A stretch of DNA of 64,000 nucleotides, taken from Prorocentrum cordatum (taxonomy: Eukaryota > Sar > Dinophyceae > Prorocentrales > Prorocentraceae). Where the stretch lies: the NCBI GenBank assembly GCA_963575745.1, contig CAUYUJ010016354.1, positions 124,001-188,000 on the forward strand, in the 5' to 3' direction. Positions 1 to 11,550 of the stretch are shown here, piece by piece; positions within the stretch are counted from its first letter, which is position 1, and the number at the start of each line of letters is the position of its first letter. Both the position numbers and the translations under genes were made by a program. The notes beneath the pieces are model-generated. The model saw only the letters and a program-made list of their open reading frames with translations. It had not been told where the DNA came from and did not search any database.

Positions 1-720
1 GACCCAAGTGCTGGAATAAGGTCAACCACAGCAGGGACTACCCCGAATAGAACAAAAATATGACTTTCGGTCATTCTATGACAGAAAACAAGCAAAAGCC
101 AAGGGGGCTGCGGGGAATCTATTTTTCAAGCTTCCAATCGCCAGACTCAGCGGGCCAATCGCGAAAACCCAAAAGCATCGCACTTACAAGGCATCCCCGC
201 GCCTTGCACTGAATCCAAGATAGAGATGGGTGCCGATCTGAATGAGACAGCGGACCTGCAGATGAACACTCAGGATGGCATTCCGGGCGGTCAGGGGGGC
301 CGATGCGCCCGCTGCGCGCGGAACAGCCAACGCAGACGACGCGGCGGAAATGCTGCCACCTGGTCGAACGCGGCCCCGCCAACCCTGGGGCCCCCGCCCC
401 CGCTCAGGGCGACCCGCGTCGGCAAGGGGCCTGGGCGTCCCAACGCGCTCTTCAGCGTCATCCTACCTGCAACGAAACTGCTTTGAATCGCGCGCAAAGC
501 TCCCCGAACAACTCCCTCCGGCGGGGGGGGGGGGGGCGACGGCGGCGGCCGCCAACCTCTCATCCGCGCCGCCGCGCGCCGCGGGGCGGGCGTTTTCCGG
601 CGACTTCGCCGCGCGACCATCGCCGCGGGAGCCGCCCGCCGGCAGAAGACAAGCCGGCAACGATGAGAAGTTGCACGCCGCACGCCGCGCATCAGAATGC
701 CGCATCATCAGATACTCGCA
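1..720. other. GC-rich DNA with no supported gene
   Basis: I see no coding signature here. Open frames overlap on both strands, as expected by chance in GC-rich DNA, and their translations are arginine-, alanine- and proline-rich without motifs. A run of 14 G residues lies near 523-536. Confidence 0.6.
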
Positions 721-850
721 GTGACGTCGCAGACTATCTGCGCCGACTTCGCCACCGCGCTGCCGAACCGCACTGGGCAACCCATCGAGGCCAGGAGCAG
801 CGTCCACTTTGGACGCAACCAGGCGCCGAAACTGACCAGGGGGACAAATT
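721..850 (-). pseudogene. possible reverse transcriptase fragment
   Basis: The minus strand encodes a short stretch containing DAAPGLDGLPSAV, followed by a GG-x-x-GADSLRR stretch. This resembles the N-terminal APGPDGLPYxxW motif of non-LTR retrotransposon reverse transcriptases. Upstream residues read PPGQFRRLVASK, which would suit the preceding helix. No palm motif (xxDD) or endonuclease follows in any frame nearby, so at most this is a scrap of a decayed element. A chance match in GC-rich sequence cannot be excluded. Confidence 0.3.
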
Positions 851-3241
851 CCAGGCGAACTATTGCCAGGTGGAGCGCGTGCATCGGTAGTCGTCAATAC
901 CACATATTCGAAATGTAGTCTGGTCCACAATTCCCGCGAAGCACATTCGGCGCCGCCCCCAACGCGTGCTTCTGTGGTCCGGGGAGCGGGGGGGGCCTTC
1001 CTGCCGGCGTCGCGATCGCACCCCTCAATCGTCTGCCTCGTCAGCTCGCCGAGGCGAGTGTGAAATATGGCGGCGCCCCTCCAGGCGCCGACATGGGCGT
1101 CCAAGAAATCGCGGAGCCCGTCGTGGGCCTGGGCGGCCTGCCCAGTTCCGCCCGAATATCCCACCCTCAAGTCTCCTAGCAGATGCGCGCGGAATTGCGC
1201 ACTTGTCGAACGAGCCTTGGCCCTCGGCGGCCCGGGAGCACGCGAAAAGCTCGGCGCCCAAGGCGGCGCGTCCGTTCCGGCCCCTTCAACTCTGAGAGCC
1301 TGGCGGGACTGCCCTCTGCATTTCCCCGATCATCAGCGACTTCGTCGAGCGCGTTCCTGGGCCTCCTGCGCCGAGCAATCAACGTGGGAATGGTCTGAAA
1401 CTTCGGATTCCCACCTTAGGGGGGACATTGGGAGGAGGAACCAGGAATGCACGGCGCGGTCTGAGGCCCCGTCGAAGTTCTAAAATTGCCCACAAGCGCC
1501 GGCATGGGGGGAGACGTCCAGGACCCCCAGCGTAAACATTTTCGCGCATGCGTGATCTAGACAAGCCAGGATCATCGCGTCGATCGCCTGCGCTCGACAG
1601 GCTGCGAAATTTCAGCGGCGCCCCGGGAACAAACGCGCCCCGGGAACAAACGAGTAGAATCCACCCTTTCGCGGCCGTCGCGCACGCGGAGGCGGCCGTC
1701 GCCGCCCTCGAAACACTTGTAGTCGCTCGGCGTGAAAGCCGCGCACTTGCGCGGAGGGAGAGAGAGCGTCGGCGAATCGCACCCATATGCTGTCTGATCT
1801 GCTGCTCGGGAGGGCAAGGGGGCGAAGTGAACGTCGCACATCAGCGTCAGGATGCGAGACCACGCGCAAGCACTGGAACAAAACTTTCGCGAATCGGGTC
1901 GCCACCTTCTCAAAAACGCAAACGATGGTGCCTTCAGACCCCGCGGCGGTGCAAAAAATCGCAATGCATGTGAATATAGGTGCCCCTCTGGCGCGTCAGC
2001 AATTCTCCCGGGGGGGGAACGCGGGTCTCCTTGGAACACGCGCGCGCAAGCCATGTTTTTGAATAACAGATTGAAGGCTCGCCGACGCACGCTGTGGGGA
2101 GATATGATCACCCCCAAGAGCCCCGGAGAACGCGCGACTGTTCCAAGACACCAAGCCAAAACGTTCGGACGGGACAAACACATGAATCCTTGGGGCGCGA
2201 AAAGACCGCGAATAAGTAAAGGGCATGATGAGAGCGTAGGACACGACAGTCGTCAATCAGGTGGATTCCATAGCTGGGTGCGCAAGTGCCATGCCATCGC
2301 AGAACTCGGCGCTCTGGTAGCCAACGTCGTTGCGGCTGACGCTGGCCAAAACTTTACCACCTACTGAGAGATAGCCCCCCCCCCCCTCCCCGTGCCGAAC
2401 ACCTCCTGGCTGGGCTCGATGGCGATGGTCTCGCGCCCGTTCAGAAACCCCGCCGGCCTTGCCGCGACTAGTTCCCATGTGCCTTCGCCACTGCTGACTC
2501 GGAGTACACCTTCGTGCCACGCGACGCTCCGCCGACAACTGGGCGCCCACCATGTCTCCGATGCCCGTGTATATGGCGGGAAAGGCTCGACTGCGACCCC
2601 TCGCATCCAACGGGGCATCTCTGTGCGCCTGCGAGCCCGCGCGTCCAGCGGAACATCTCCACGCGCTGTCGAATTGAATTGGGGCGGGTTCCGCGGGTCC
2701 ACCTTTATGTTTCTGACTCGATTGAACTAGCCCTTGGATTCGTTCGCTGCGCTCTCTGAACTGAACGGGGCCTTGTAATTCATCGCCACCTTGTCGCGCG
2801 CGGCCCGGGTGTCATCCGTGAGATACTGAAGGCGCGCGCGGCTCGATCGATTCGACGTGAATTTCGCGAATTCGAGCCAGCAGCGGACGAGAAGAGACAC
2901 CGATAACTATGATGTTGCTGCTTCTTTGCTCGATCTGTTGTCATCAGGCACCTTGTTGAAACCTCCGCATGAGTCCTTCTCTCGCACCAGACGCAGAGCG
3001 AGTCCTGGCCTCGTCTGTCCGAGCCTGTTGTCGTTCCCACCCACGCTCTTCCTCGCGTCGCCCGCCATGGGAAACGCGATCCTCTTTTTCATCTGCTCCA
3101 ACAATCCACCGCGTGCCAAAGCGAGAAGAAGTGATTGGGTTTCAAAGCTCGTAGGCTAAGCTTCAAGCGCCCCAGGGCGGCTCGCGCGCGCCTGGCCGGC
3201 GGGGCGCGAGCCGAGGTCGGAGATTTGGGGGGGGCGGGCCC
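851..3241. other. intergenic DNA with no recognised feature
   Basis: I read both strands and found no domain, RNA gene or clear repeat array. Short homopolymers (for example C11 near 2378-2388) and palindromic GC-rich words are present. The minus strand between about 1570 and 2180 has a peptide with CDVHFAP and PSDY words that faintly recalls an endonuclease, but the spacing is too short to accept. Confidence 0.55.
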
Positions 3242-3262
3242 CTTGAGCCGAAATGGCCGCGG
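3242..3262 (-). other. relic of the dinoflagellate spliced leader
   Basis: The minus strand matches 18 of 21 positions of the conserved dinoflagellate trans-spliced leader, whose core is AGCCATTTTGGCTCAAG. All three differences are transitions. Leaders are added to mRNA 5' ends, so a genomic copy that is not followed by an intact splice donor is the mark of a processed cDNA reinserted into the genome. A GT donor does not follow the relic; a C/G-rich stretch does. The retrocopied body would lie at lower coordinates, but no gene is recognisable there. Confidence 0.55.
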
Positions 3263-3480
3263 ACCCCCGGAAGGAGGAGGGGGAGGGAAAGACAGGGAAG
3301 GGCACGTCGATGACTCCGTTGAGGGGCGGCTAGGCCACGCCCCCACGAGAGCCACGAACTATACTATATGGCTATATCCGGGGCCCTGGCGGCCCGCGCT
3401 CGCCGATAGGGGCCCCCGCGCGGGGGTGGCGGGGGCCATGGAAATTAGCGAGATCCGTTAATCGGACGCGGTTAGGGGCC

Positions 3481-4470
3481 CAGGTCACTTGCCCCAGGCA
3501 GTCGCTCAGCAGCGCGGGCGCCTGGCGAGTGGATGCCGATCCACCGCGTCGCAAACAAACGCACGGGCCCTCGGTGACCAAGTGGCGGCCGCGGAAAAGC
3601 CCGCAGTGGGGCTCGGGGTTCCGAGGCCCGCAGGAACCTGGGGGGGGCCGGGCTGGCCACCGAGGCCAGCCCCCGAGGGGGTGCCCCCCTGTCGGACACC
3701 ACAGGGCCACAAGGGGGCCCCCGCCCGCGCGGCGCGCGGGCTCGGCAGGCCCTCGAGCCCGAACCACCATGTCCTGCAACCGCGTGGGAACGCAAGTGCT
3801 GGAAGCCCGACGGGCCCTGCTGGCGTCCGCGGGCGCCGACGCACCACGCCACCTGCACCGCGCCGCGCCTCCGAGGCGCTCGAGGTCGTGGCCCGAGTCG
3901 ACTCGCTGCGCAGGCCTGGCATTCGACACTGGGCGAACGCGGGGCAGCGCGAGCAAGCTGGCAGCTTCTGCGTGCTCGCCAACTTCTGATATGAGCCAGG
4001 ACAAGGCCTTCGCCCCATCGTTGGCATCGCTGGGCTTCACCTCGAACAAGTCTCGCAAGGTGTCTAGCGCACTGCGCGGGCAAGCTCCCGCCTCGGCGAA
4101 GAAATCAGCCCGACTCGTTGCCTCCAAATCCTCGGCGAACCGCCCGGGCTGGCCGAGGAACGTCTCGAGGTCGAGGCGCGCAGGGCGCCAGCGCGCCGCA
4201 GGCCTGCAGCGCCTTGCTCCTGCATGCACATCCGTGAGCGCGAAGATGGCCCTCCAGATTTCCGCGCGCACGCTGCCCGAGGCCGCCTGGCCCTCGCTCC
4301 AGGCGTCGATCTCGCGCGCCAAGGCCGCCAAGTCTGTGGCCGCGAAGCGGAGGTGCGGCATGTGCAGCAGGGCCTGGTGCAGCGCGTGGCGCTCAGCGCA
4401 TCCGACTGTCTGGCGCGCGCCCGGCAGCGCTCCAAATGCCGCGCGAAGCGGGGGGGGGCGTCGCAGCTTA
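3481..4470 (-). pseudogene. C-terminal continuation of LINE 1 in a shifted frame
   Basis: The preceding frame loses coherent sequence near a run of G residues at about 4449-4458, and the next frame resumes. The resumed frame carries FAATDLAALAREIDAWSEG, IFALTDVHAG and DLETFLGQPGRFAEDLEA, then DTLRDLFEVKPSDANDG. A homopolymer length change, either a real mutation or an assembly error, explains the shift. I cannot assign a named domain to the segment, and below about 3900 the translation becomes low complexity. It overlaps the end of the RT entry because the two frames run together. Confidence 0.45.
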
Positions 4471-6148
4471 CCTGCGCGAAGGCCCATCCACACTTCGTTA
4501 ACTCTGGCCAAGCCGTCTCGTAGCCCGACCCGTGCCCGATGACCTCCGGCGGCGCCGTCAAGATGTGGATCACCTCCCCCAAGTCGGCGCAGAGGTGCAG
4601 GCTCGAGCGCATGCCCCAATTGATCCTGCGAAGGCTCAGCGACGCGGCGGCGAGGGGCCCGCGGGCACCATGCCAGCTCGGGGCCCCCGCCTGCCAGCTG
4701 TCGGCCAGTGCCTGCCGAGCTCGTTGGAGCTGGCTCAGGACGAGCTTGCCGTCCCAGGCGTGGGCGCAGTAGTGGGCCACAAGAGCGATCGTTACGACGA
4801 AGACGCGATCCATGCACGGGCCCCGCTGGGTGGCCAGATAGATCGTGGTGGAGCCGCAGTTCCCCCCGCCTTTGCCACAGGACAGCGAGATCGCGGAGTA
4901 CCGCAGCGACCTGAGCTGCTCATCCGCGGCCCCTGCGACCGCCGTCCCATGGCCTGCAGAGGGGGGCAGCCCCGTCCGCCACAGGGCCTGGATGCGGTCT
5001 CCAGCAGCTCGGCGCAGCGCCAGCGCACGCGGCTGGCGATCCCCAAGCTTGGCGAGGCGGCGCTTGGCCACCGTCCGCACCACTCCTCGCCCGTGGGTGT
5101 CGTGGCCCAGGTTGCGCGCGCCCCTCCGCTGGGGCAGCTGCAAGACGCGGGCCGCCCTCGAGAACCCACGAACTGCAGCGGTAGTGGTGCCAAGTCAGCC
5201 CGACTTGTCGAGCTTGATGGTCATGCCGAGCGGCTCCACATCCTCCATGAAGCCCAGAAAGGCAGCGTTGAGCGCACGGGCGCCAGCTTGAACATGCTGT
5301 CCAATCCACTGCATAGCGAAGTCGTCCATCAGTGCACGTGGCCGAAGAACCTCATCGGAAATGCTCCGGAGCTCCGTGATGAAGAGAAACAGGAGCACCG
5401 TGAGCAACCCTGCGCTGTGCGTGCAACCCGCCAAGATGTTTTGGCTAACGCACACCTGTTGTGACCAACAGCCATATGCCTGGATGGTCCTAGGTATCCT
5501 GAAGTAGGTGAGCAGCTGCCAGACCAACCTCAGTGGGAAGTCACACGCCCGAGCCTCCTGGAGCAGGGCGTCCAGCATCACGCTATCGAAGGCCTTGTGC
5601 AAGTCCAGGATTACCATCAGGCTGGACTGGCCCAGGAGGTGCGCAATCTCAGCATCCAAGTTGTGGCTGAACGCGGAGTCGATGGACGAGCACCGTTTCG
5701 ATAGCCCGATTATGGAGGAGTGCTTGTGCTGCTTGATCCAGTCTCTGGACAGCGGATGTCGCGACATAGTTCAGCTCAGAACCTGCATGGAGGACAGGGC
5801 GATGAGCCTCGAGCCGCCGTCCTCGTTGGGGATCCTGACCATCACGTTGACGATGCGGTCCGACGGCCAGGATAGGAGGTCCTCGCACCTCATAAAGAGC
5901 GCTGCCAAGGTGTCGAACAACTTGCTAGACATGTACCAAAGGTCACGCGGATGCATCTTGCCATGCCCTGCAGCCGTCTTCTTGCTGAAGGTGAGGGTGG
6001 CATCGCGGAGATGCTGCCCATCCAGCAACGGCAACGCCGGCCACAGGTGAGCATCACCTGGCAAGGAAAGCCATCGGGCATCACCACTGGTCCAGATGGC
6101 CTCCCACTCGTCCATGGCCAGGTCAGCCCTCGCGTAGGGGTCCAGCAT
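4064..6148 (-). pseudogene. reverse transcriptase of LINE 1 (two in-frame TGA codons)
   Basis: One frame is open across this span except for TGA at 5771-5773 and at 5195-5197. The first part has the RT N-terminal block (FSKKTAAGHGKMHPRDL, then VRIPNEDGGSRLIAL). The second part has palm motif A, VILDLHKAFDSV, near 5580-5614. Its motif C reads ALMDDF near 5318-5332, a weak YxDD form. After the second TGA comes the conserved post-RT block ARNLGHD, KRRLAKLGDRQPRALALRR and RTGLPPSAGHG. Further on come LASLRRIN-like residues and an alternating hydrophobic stretch typical of this family. Both stops can be explained by single transitions. The product would act as a nuclear target-primed reverse transcriptase if it were intact. 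Confidence 0.75.
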
Positions 6149-6184
6149 GATTTCGTCCTGCCCGAAGGAGATCAGGAGTTCCTG

Positions 6185-6290
6185 AGTTCAGGAGGAGGAG
6201 GGCACCGAACCCTGGAGCCACCAGCGTCAGCATCAGGAGAAGGAGACGAGGAGGAGGAAGAGGAGCAAGAGGAGGAGAGCGAGGAGGAAC
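6185..6290 (+). repeat. GAG/GGA-rich imperfect triplet tract
   Basis: The plus strand is dominated by GAG and GGA triplets at the 5' edge of the truncated LINE. It may mark the insertion junction. Confidence 0.7.
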
Positions 6291-6447
6291 CAGCCCGCTG
6301 GGGCGCGCGCCGGCGGGAACACGCCGCGCGTTGTGGGGCCGAAGATCTCGCCTGCGCCCGCCCGGGACTGCCAGGCGCGGCCGCCGAGGCCCAGCCATGA
6401 CAGGCAGGAGACGGAACAGGAGGCTCGATTATCGAGGTGTGAAGGCC

Positions 6448-6640
6448 TCCCAGATGGGGTCCCAGTCAGATGGGGTTAGAGGGTCGCACCGCATCGCCGA
6501 TGCATCGCTGATACAACGTCGGCGATGTAATGGGCGACGCGAAAGTGGAAGAAATCAGGATCCACATCGAGCCGCATCGCCAGTGCATCGGCAATGCGGA
6601 GGGCTCCGCCGACCCCATCTAACTCAGACCCCATGTGGGA
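6448..6640. mobile_element. fold-back MITE-like element, copy 1
   Basis: The ends form an inverted repeat. The left end starts TCCCAGATGGGGTCCCAG and the reverse complement of the right end starts TCCCACATGGGGTCTGAG. The two 30-base ends match at 25 positions. Similarity continues inward for about 35 more bases, through the shared core GCATYGCCGATGCA, so most of the 193 bp can fold on itself. There is no coding potential. Related sequences lie at 17047-17190, 25505-25565 and 32763-32935. I could not define a target-site duplication with confidence. Confidence 0.65.
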
Positions 6641-8299
6641 TGACTGCAGACAAGCAGGAGGAGGAGGAGCAAGAGAATCGAGCACCGAAGATCGGGATTC
6701 AAGAACCAGCGTCGGTATGTTTGACTCGGAGGTCTTCGAGAGTTCTGGAAGTTCTCGTCGCCACGGCTGAACGCAGCTCGGAAAACTAGCCAGAATGAGC
6801 CCTGTGAGGGAGTGGAAGCCTTGGTGGAAGCCTTTCGAGAATCAAGAATGGGGATTCGTAAGGGCTTCCTCGTGGATACGAAGGAGCCCCGAGTGAATAT
6901 TGAGGATGCCCGACGGGAAGCGAAGGACCAGCCATGGCACCAAAAGGATGTCCTGAGGGATCCTGAGGGGTTCATGAGGAAACCCGCAATAATCCGAAAA
7001 GGTTCCTCTAGGCATCCGGGCGCCCCCGTCGCCACTGCCACATCTGCATCGAGACTCTTGCCCAGGACTCGCCCCAGAGCAGCTTGCGGGGCTCGATATT
7101 CGGGGGAGGACCGAGGTTCTGAGACCCCTGGCCGTCGACAACCGCCCCCGGGGTAGGCCCCCGTGCAGGGGTCGCACGGCCCAGGGGCAACACGTCCAGC
7201 AGGTCAGGGGGGGTCCTCACCGCTTCCCGGCTCTGGCCAGACGCCCGTCGCTCCGCCGGCTGACCCAAATGCCCTAACAGCCTCCTCTCCCCCTACCCGA
7301 ATTCAACACCCGCGTATCGCAACCGCCGCCACTCCAACACCGCGTGGAGAGAGAAACGGGTAGAAGGACTGGGAGAAAGAGAGAGAGAGAGACAAAACAA
7401 AAAAAACAAAAAAAGACAGAGAGATACGATCCTTATATTTATTTACTTACAAATGCAGAAGAGGAGAAAAAGAGAGAGGCAAAGTGAGAAAGGCCAACAG
7501 AAACGGAGTGATGAGGCGAGGGGCGAGGGGAGACTGGACCGATGGGCGCGATGATCTGAACCGACGGAATAGAAAAATAATTGGATCGGATGGAGGAAAC
7601 GGAGAGGGGAAGAAGACACGGCTCAACTTCTCACTCGCCTCCAAGACCGAACACGCGATTCACCCTTTCTTGATGGGTGCATGCGCTGCAGGTGTTTGAC
7701 GCCTCCACATGCCCGCTTCAACATGGTGCTGCAGAATTTTGGCGTTACGGATGCGATTGCAGACGAGCGGGTATGGGAGAAGAGTGTGGGGAAAATGAAA
7801 ATAATTGACGCGTGCAGGACAGGGGAAACGGGAAATGGTAAGGAAGCAGGGGTGGTCACACAGGCCGAAACAGTAACACCATCAACCTGTCATACATGGC
7901 CACCGCACACTTTGACGCTGCACCACCCAGTGTCTACTGCACCTTCGCAGCACCCCGTGCCTGATGGACCCAGGTAACAGTGAGAGATTCTGCGGATAGA
8001 TTAGGCAAGCTGGCGAAAGCGATGCTGGTTCTGCGGCCCACGGCTGGCGGAATTGCGCATGATGAACTTCGACCTCCCATCACACGCGGTACGATCCGAC
8101 GGAAAGTGTGCCTCAAGCTTGCCCGAACTCTGCGAATGATGCATCCAATCATGTTCGATTGCAATGAACCCTGGCACGGCGACAGGAAGACAAACACAAA
8201 GACGGATGAAGTGAAGCACAGAGAAGGAGAGAGAAAGAGAGGGAGAAAAACAACATACGTATACAGCCATATATGCACATATACATTGTACATAGCATA
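6641..8299. other. intergenic DNA with short A/GA-rich tracts
   Basis: No gene or domain is visible. A GA- and A-rich tract occupies about 7365-7425, and 7460-7600 is purine-rich. The remainder shows no repeat that I could define. Confidence 0.55.
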
Positions 8300-8760
8300 G
8301 ACACGTTAACCAATGTGGACCCACAACACTGCGCATCCAACAACTTATGTTGTGCAACATATGTCGTGCACTCTACGCAATGCAATCAATGTGCGTGCGT
8401 GTGGCGGGATATGTGCTGTGTGTTCCGTGTGGGTTGGTGCCATAGATCGTGTGCACTATATGCGGATCACTCTACGTGGTGCAGCATTCGTGGTGCATGA
8501 AATGTTGTGCACTGCGTGTGGGGCACCATGTGTGGTGCTGTGCGCGTTGTGCATTCCATGTTGTGCAATCTATGTTGTGCAATACCGTGTGCGCCTTAGT
8601 TGGGGAGTGAGATATGTGGAGCGATACAAGTATGCAAATGAATGTGGGGTGGAACCATTTGTGTTGTGCCACGCATATTGTGCAACCTACCTTGTGAAAT
8701 CTGGGTGGTACAATCTACGCGGTACAACTTATGCGGTGCAACTGGTTTTAACAAACGTGC
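8300..8760 (+). repeat. degenerate TGTTGTGCA minisatellite
   Basis: Words such as TGTTGTGCAAT, TGGTGCA and GTGCACT recur every 10-25 bases. The array keeps a 208-codon plus-strand frame open (8313-8939), whose translation is cysteine- and valine-rich and repetitive. I read it as a repeat, not a gene. Similar words occur in the opposite orientation near 42590-42760. Confidence 0.6.
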
Positions 8761-9064
8761 TGACACATTCCATGCTGTTGCACACATACCACCCACCCAC
8801 CCGCAACTTTGATCGGGGCACTCAAGCCAATGGTATTGATAGGATTAAGAAGAAGAAGAGAAAAAAAAGAAGAAGAAAAATAACCACCACTGCGGACAGC
8901 TGTCCGGGCCTGCTCGAGACCTGGCGGGGGAGGCCGTAGCCTCTTCAAACCTGTACGTATGGACTACACGCGATCATGCATATGGACAGCGAGACAATAA
9001 AAACAAATCTGCGACGGAGGAGGGGGGGAGGGAAGTCCTGGATGTGGATGTCGGCGTAATGTCG
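8761..9064. other. spacer at the 3' side of LINE 2
   Basis: It holds an A/G tract (about 8844-8882) and otherwise nothing recognisable. A minus-strand LINE would leave poly-T here on the plus strand, but the tract is purine-rich, so it is not a normal LINE tail. Confidence 0.5.
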
Positions 9065-9940
9065 TTACGTGGGGTGTGCGTACTGCCGTTCGAGTGTCGA
9101 CCAGGTGGTGGTGTCTGGGGCCGTGCGAATCCAAGTGAAGTCGTTGGGTTGGCCTTTTGGAGTCGGCGTGGGCGTTGGATGCTGGTCGGGGTTGTTTTGT
9201 TGGAGGAACTTGACGAAGTCGTCTTCCCAGCGTTTTCGCTGGCCGCCTTGCTGTTGATGTCCGCGTTGGCGTGGGTTCTCTCCTGGTTGCCAGCGGAGTG
9301 CGCGCCGCGTCCACCTGGTGGGGTCATATTTAGCAACCCTCGACGCCATACGCCACGACTTCTGTCTGCGAGCCGTCTTCCAATTTGCGACTTGGCGGTG
9401 CTGCATGAGCTGCACTGCGCTCCGTGTTGCTCGCTGTATATACTCGACCCAGGGTTCTAGCGTGTCCTCGTTGTCGTCGTCATTGTCGTTGCTATCGCTG
9501 TGTGGGTCTGCTGCGTCTTGTTGTGCTGCGTGGCTGTCAGCGTCGTCGCTGCTGTCGGTTGCATTGGGGTCGTCGCCAGGTGCTTCGTTGGTCGTGCCGT
9601 CGTCCGTGCCGCTGTGGCTAACGTGAGGGATTGTGCTGCGAGTGGTGCGTCGCCGTGTCGTTCTGATGATCATGCGGAGAATGCGTCGTTGCGTTCGTCG
9701 CAAGTGATGCCGGAGAGGTTCCGTAACCGTCCAGGTCTCTGCTCCGTAAAGCGCCGTCGGTGTTACTGTGCTGTTGAAAAGCAGAAGCCTGTGCGCTAGC
9801 GGGTAGCGCTTGCTGGTCAGCTCCTGTTTGTGTGAAGTGAATGATGCCCATGCGGCTTTCGGGCGGTGGTGGATATCTGTCCCCGTCGCGTCGTGGAAGC
9901 TGATGAGTTGGCCGAGGTATTTGATGCTGCCCCCTGTGGC
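9065..9940 (-). pseudogene. LINE 2 RT thumb and C-terminal domain
   Basis: A frame change near 9935-9940 leads into SIKYLGQLISFHD, a thumb-region block. LAHRLLLFNSTVTPTALYG and AETWTVTEPLRHHLRR follow, as in the C-terminal part of many LINEs. An acidic, Asp/Asn-rich spacer then leads to KSWRMASRVAKYDPTRWTR and RKRWEDDFVKFL. That last part corresponds to the RW...GRP..RW.DD block of this LINE group. The stop is at 9065. Confidence 0.8.
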
Positions 9941-11550
9941 AAAATGTCGATGCCCATGCCCTCAACGCGCGCCGTGCGCGAGCTCGCCCTGCCGGTCCGT
10001 CTCGTTCGGTTGCTCAGTATCTTGGTCTTGGAAGGGTGCAGTTCGAGTCCGTGCGGTTGCGCCGCGCGCACAATATCTTCGAGCATCGATGTGAGGCGCG
10101 GGAGAATCTGGCTGGTTAAGAGCACGTCGTCAGCGAAGCGAAGGTTGGTGAGTGTGGTGGCGGCGGCTCGCCCCAGCTGAACGCCCTTGCCCTTCTTTTG
10201 CCATTCGGTGATCAGCGGTTCTAGGATGAATTGTAGAAGACAGTTCAAGAGGAGGGAGCTGAGCGGGTCCCCTTCTTTCGTGCCCCGTAAAAAGCTAAAG
10301 GCCCGGCTGGATACATCCGTTTTGACTGTGGTTTCCTGTCCCTCGTACATCTGCTGGAGTAGAGAAATGTATCCTGGCTGGACACCTTGCGCCTTGAACG
10401 CTGCCCCTATGCTCTCGTGTTCGACAGTGTCAAAAGCCTTTTTTAAAAGTCGAGCGCTGCAACCCACAAGTTCTGGTTCCATTCGTGCGCTCGCTCTCGA
10501 GGAATGTGAAGTGTGAGGAGTTGGTCGGTGGTCGAATGTCCTGGTCTGAAGCCTGTTTGGCCAGCTGTCTGTCGAGATTCGAGTGCCAGTTGGGGTCGGT
10601 TGTAAAGCAACCTGCTGACAAGCTTGTAAAGCAGCGGTATCGTGCATATACGGCGGTAGTTTTGAGGAAGCGTGAGATCCCCACTTTTTGGGACCACCGT
10701 GACAACAGTGCTCTTCCAGCTGGCCGGTGGCGGAGCGCTGGACTGCAGGATCGTGTTGTGGAGGTGGATCAATGCTTCTTTGAGTTCATCCGTGCCTTCT
10801 TTCAGCATCTCTGCTCTGACGCCCTTTGTGTCGGGAGCTCTGCCAAGGCGGAGCCCCTTGATCGCCCTGTCTACCTCTGCTTGTGTGAAAGGTGGGAGGT
10901 CGTCGTCGGGTCGTTCTCGCTGTGTCGACTCTGCCGTTGAATGGTAAACGTGCTCGTAAAATTCTGCGACAACGTCAGCAATGTCTTATATTGTCGTGCG
11001 TTTGGCGCCGTTTTGGTCTGTCATGTGCGTGATGAGAGTCCGCTTTCTGCGTGTGTCGATGCGCGTGGTGCTTTTCAAGTCTCTGCACTGGTCAATGCCG
11101 TAACTTATATGAGCTCGTCGTTTCCCCCGCTTCTGGCCGCGGATCTCCTGCTGTACAAGTTTGCTCAGCTGTTTTCGAATGTGATGGTCGTTGTTTGGTG
11201 TTTTCTGGCGCTGCTCCAGTAGGGAGAGCACTCGCTCAACTCCTCTGTCTGGCGGGCGGTCTCCAAGTGGCTCCCCGGCAGTGCTGGCAGCAACGGCCTC
11301 GATGATAACGTTTTGGATGTGGTCGTTCAGTGCTTGTGGGTCGGATGGTAGTTCCTTTGGATGCAGTCGTGGACGCTGGTGTTCGTGGTAAACGCTTGCG
11401 TTGGTGATTTGTCCCGTCGGCCGGGGTGCTGAATGTGAGTGCTGTGAAGTATGGGAATTTAAAGGGGCACGATAATGTAAGGGGGCACGGGGATGTGAGT
11501 GCTGTCGTTGCTTGTCGTCGTGCCGTGGCCGTTTCGTCACCGTGGATTCT
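9940..11550 (-). pseudogene. LINE 2 linker and reverse transcriptase
   Basis: After the endonuclease, a linker runs to a TAA at 10986-10988. The same frame continues with IADVVAEFYEHVYH and LRLGRAPDTKGVRAEMLK, the RT fingers start, then PKSGDLTLPQNYRRI and TGFRPGHSTTDQL. Motif A (LDF-KKAFDTV) is split by a one-base frame change in a run of A residues near 10440-10450. The palm then follows in the next frame: GTKEGDPLSSLLLN (motif B) and LRFADDVLLTS (motif C, FADD, near 10110-10140). All core catalytic residues are present in the broken frame. Confidence 0.85.

Larger units (their letters stand above)
3480..6148 (-). mobile_element. 5'-truncated dinoflagellate LINE-type retrotransposon
   Basis: A minus-strand element preserves an RT region and the long C-terminal region that accompanies it in a common dinoflagellate LINE family. 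The 5' end is cut within the start of the RT, just beside a GAG-rich tract, and no endonuclease domain is visible upstream. 5' truncation is normal for target-primed reverse transcription. The reading frame is broken by two TGA codons and by at least one frame change. The 3' limit is uncertain, and I saw no poly-A tail. Confidence 0.75.

Noticed and set aside
1572-2183. Minus-strand frame with CDVHFAP and PSDY words, a possible endonuclease
   Set aside because: The two words are only about 30 residues apart, far too close for the endonuclease fold, and no other block fits.
8313-8939. 208-codon plus-strand frame
   Set aside because: It is built from the TGTTGTGCA minisatellite, and has no domain or codon signal.
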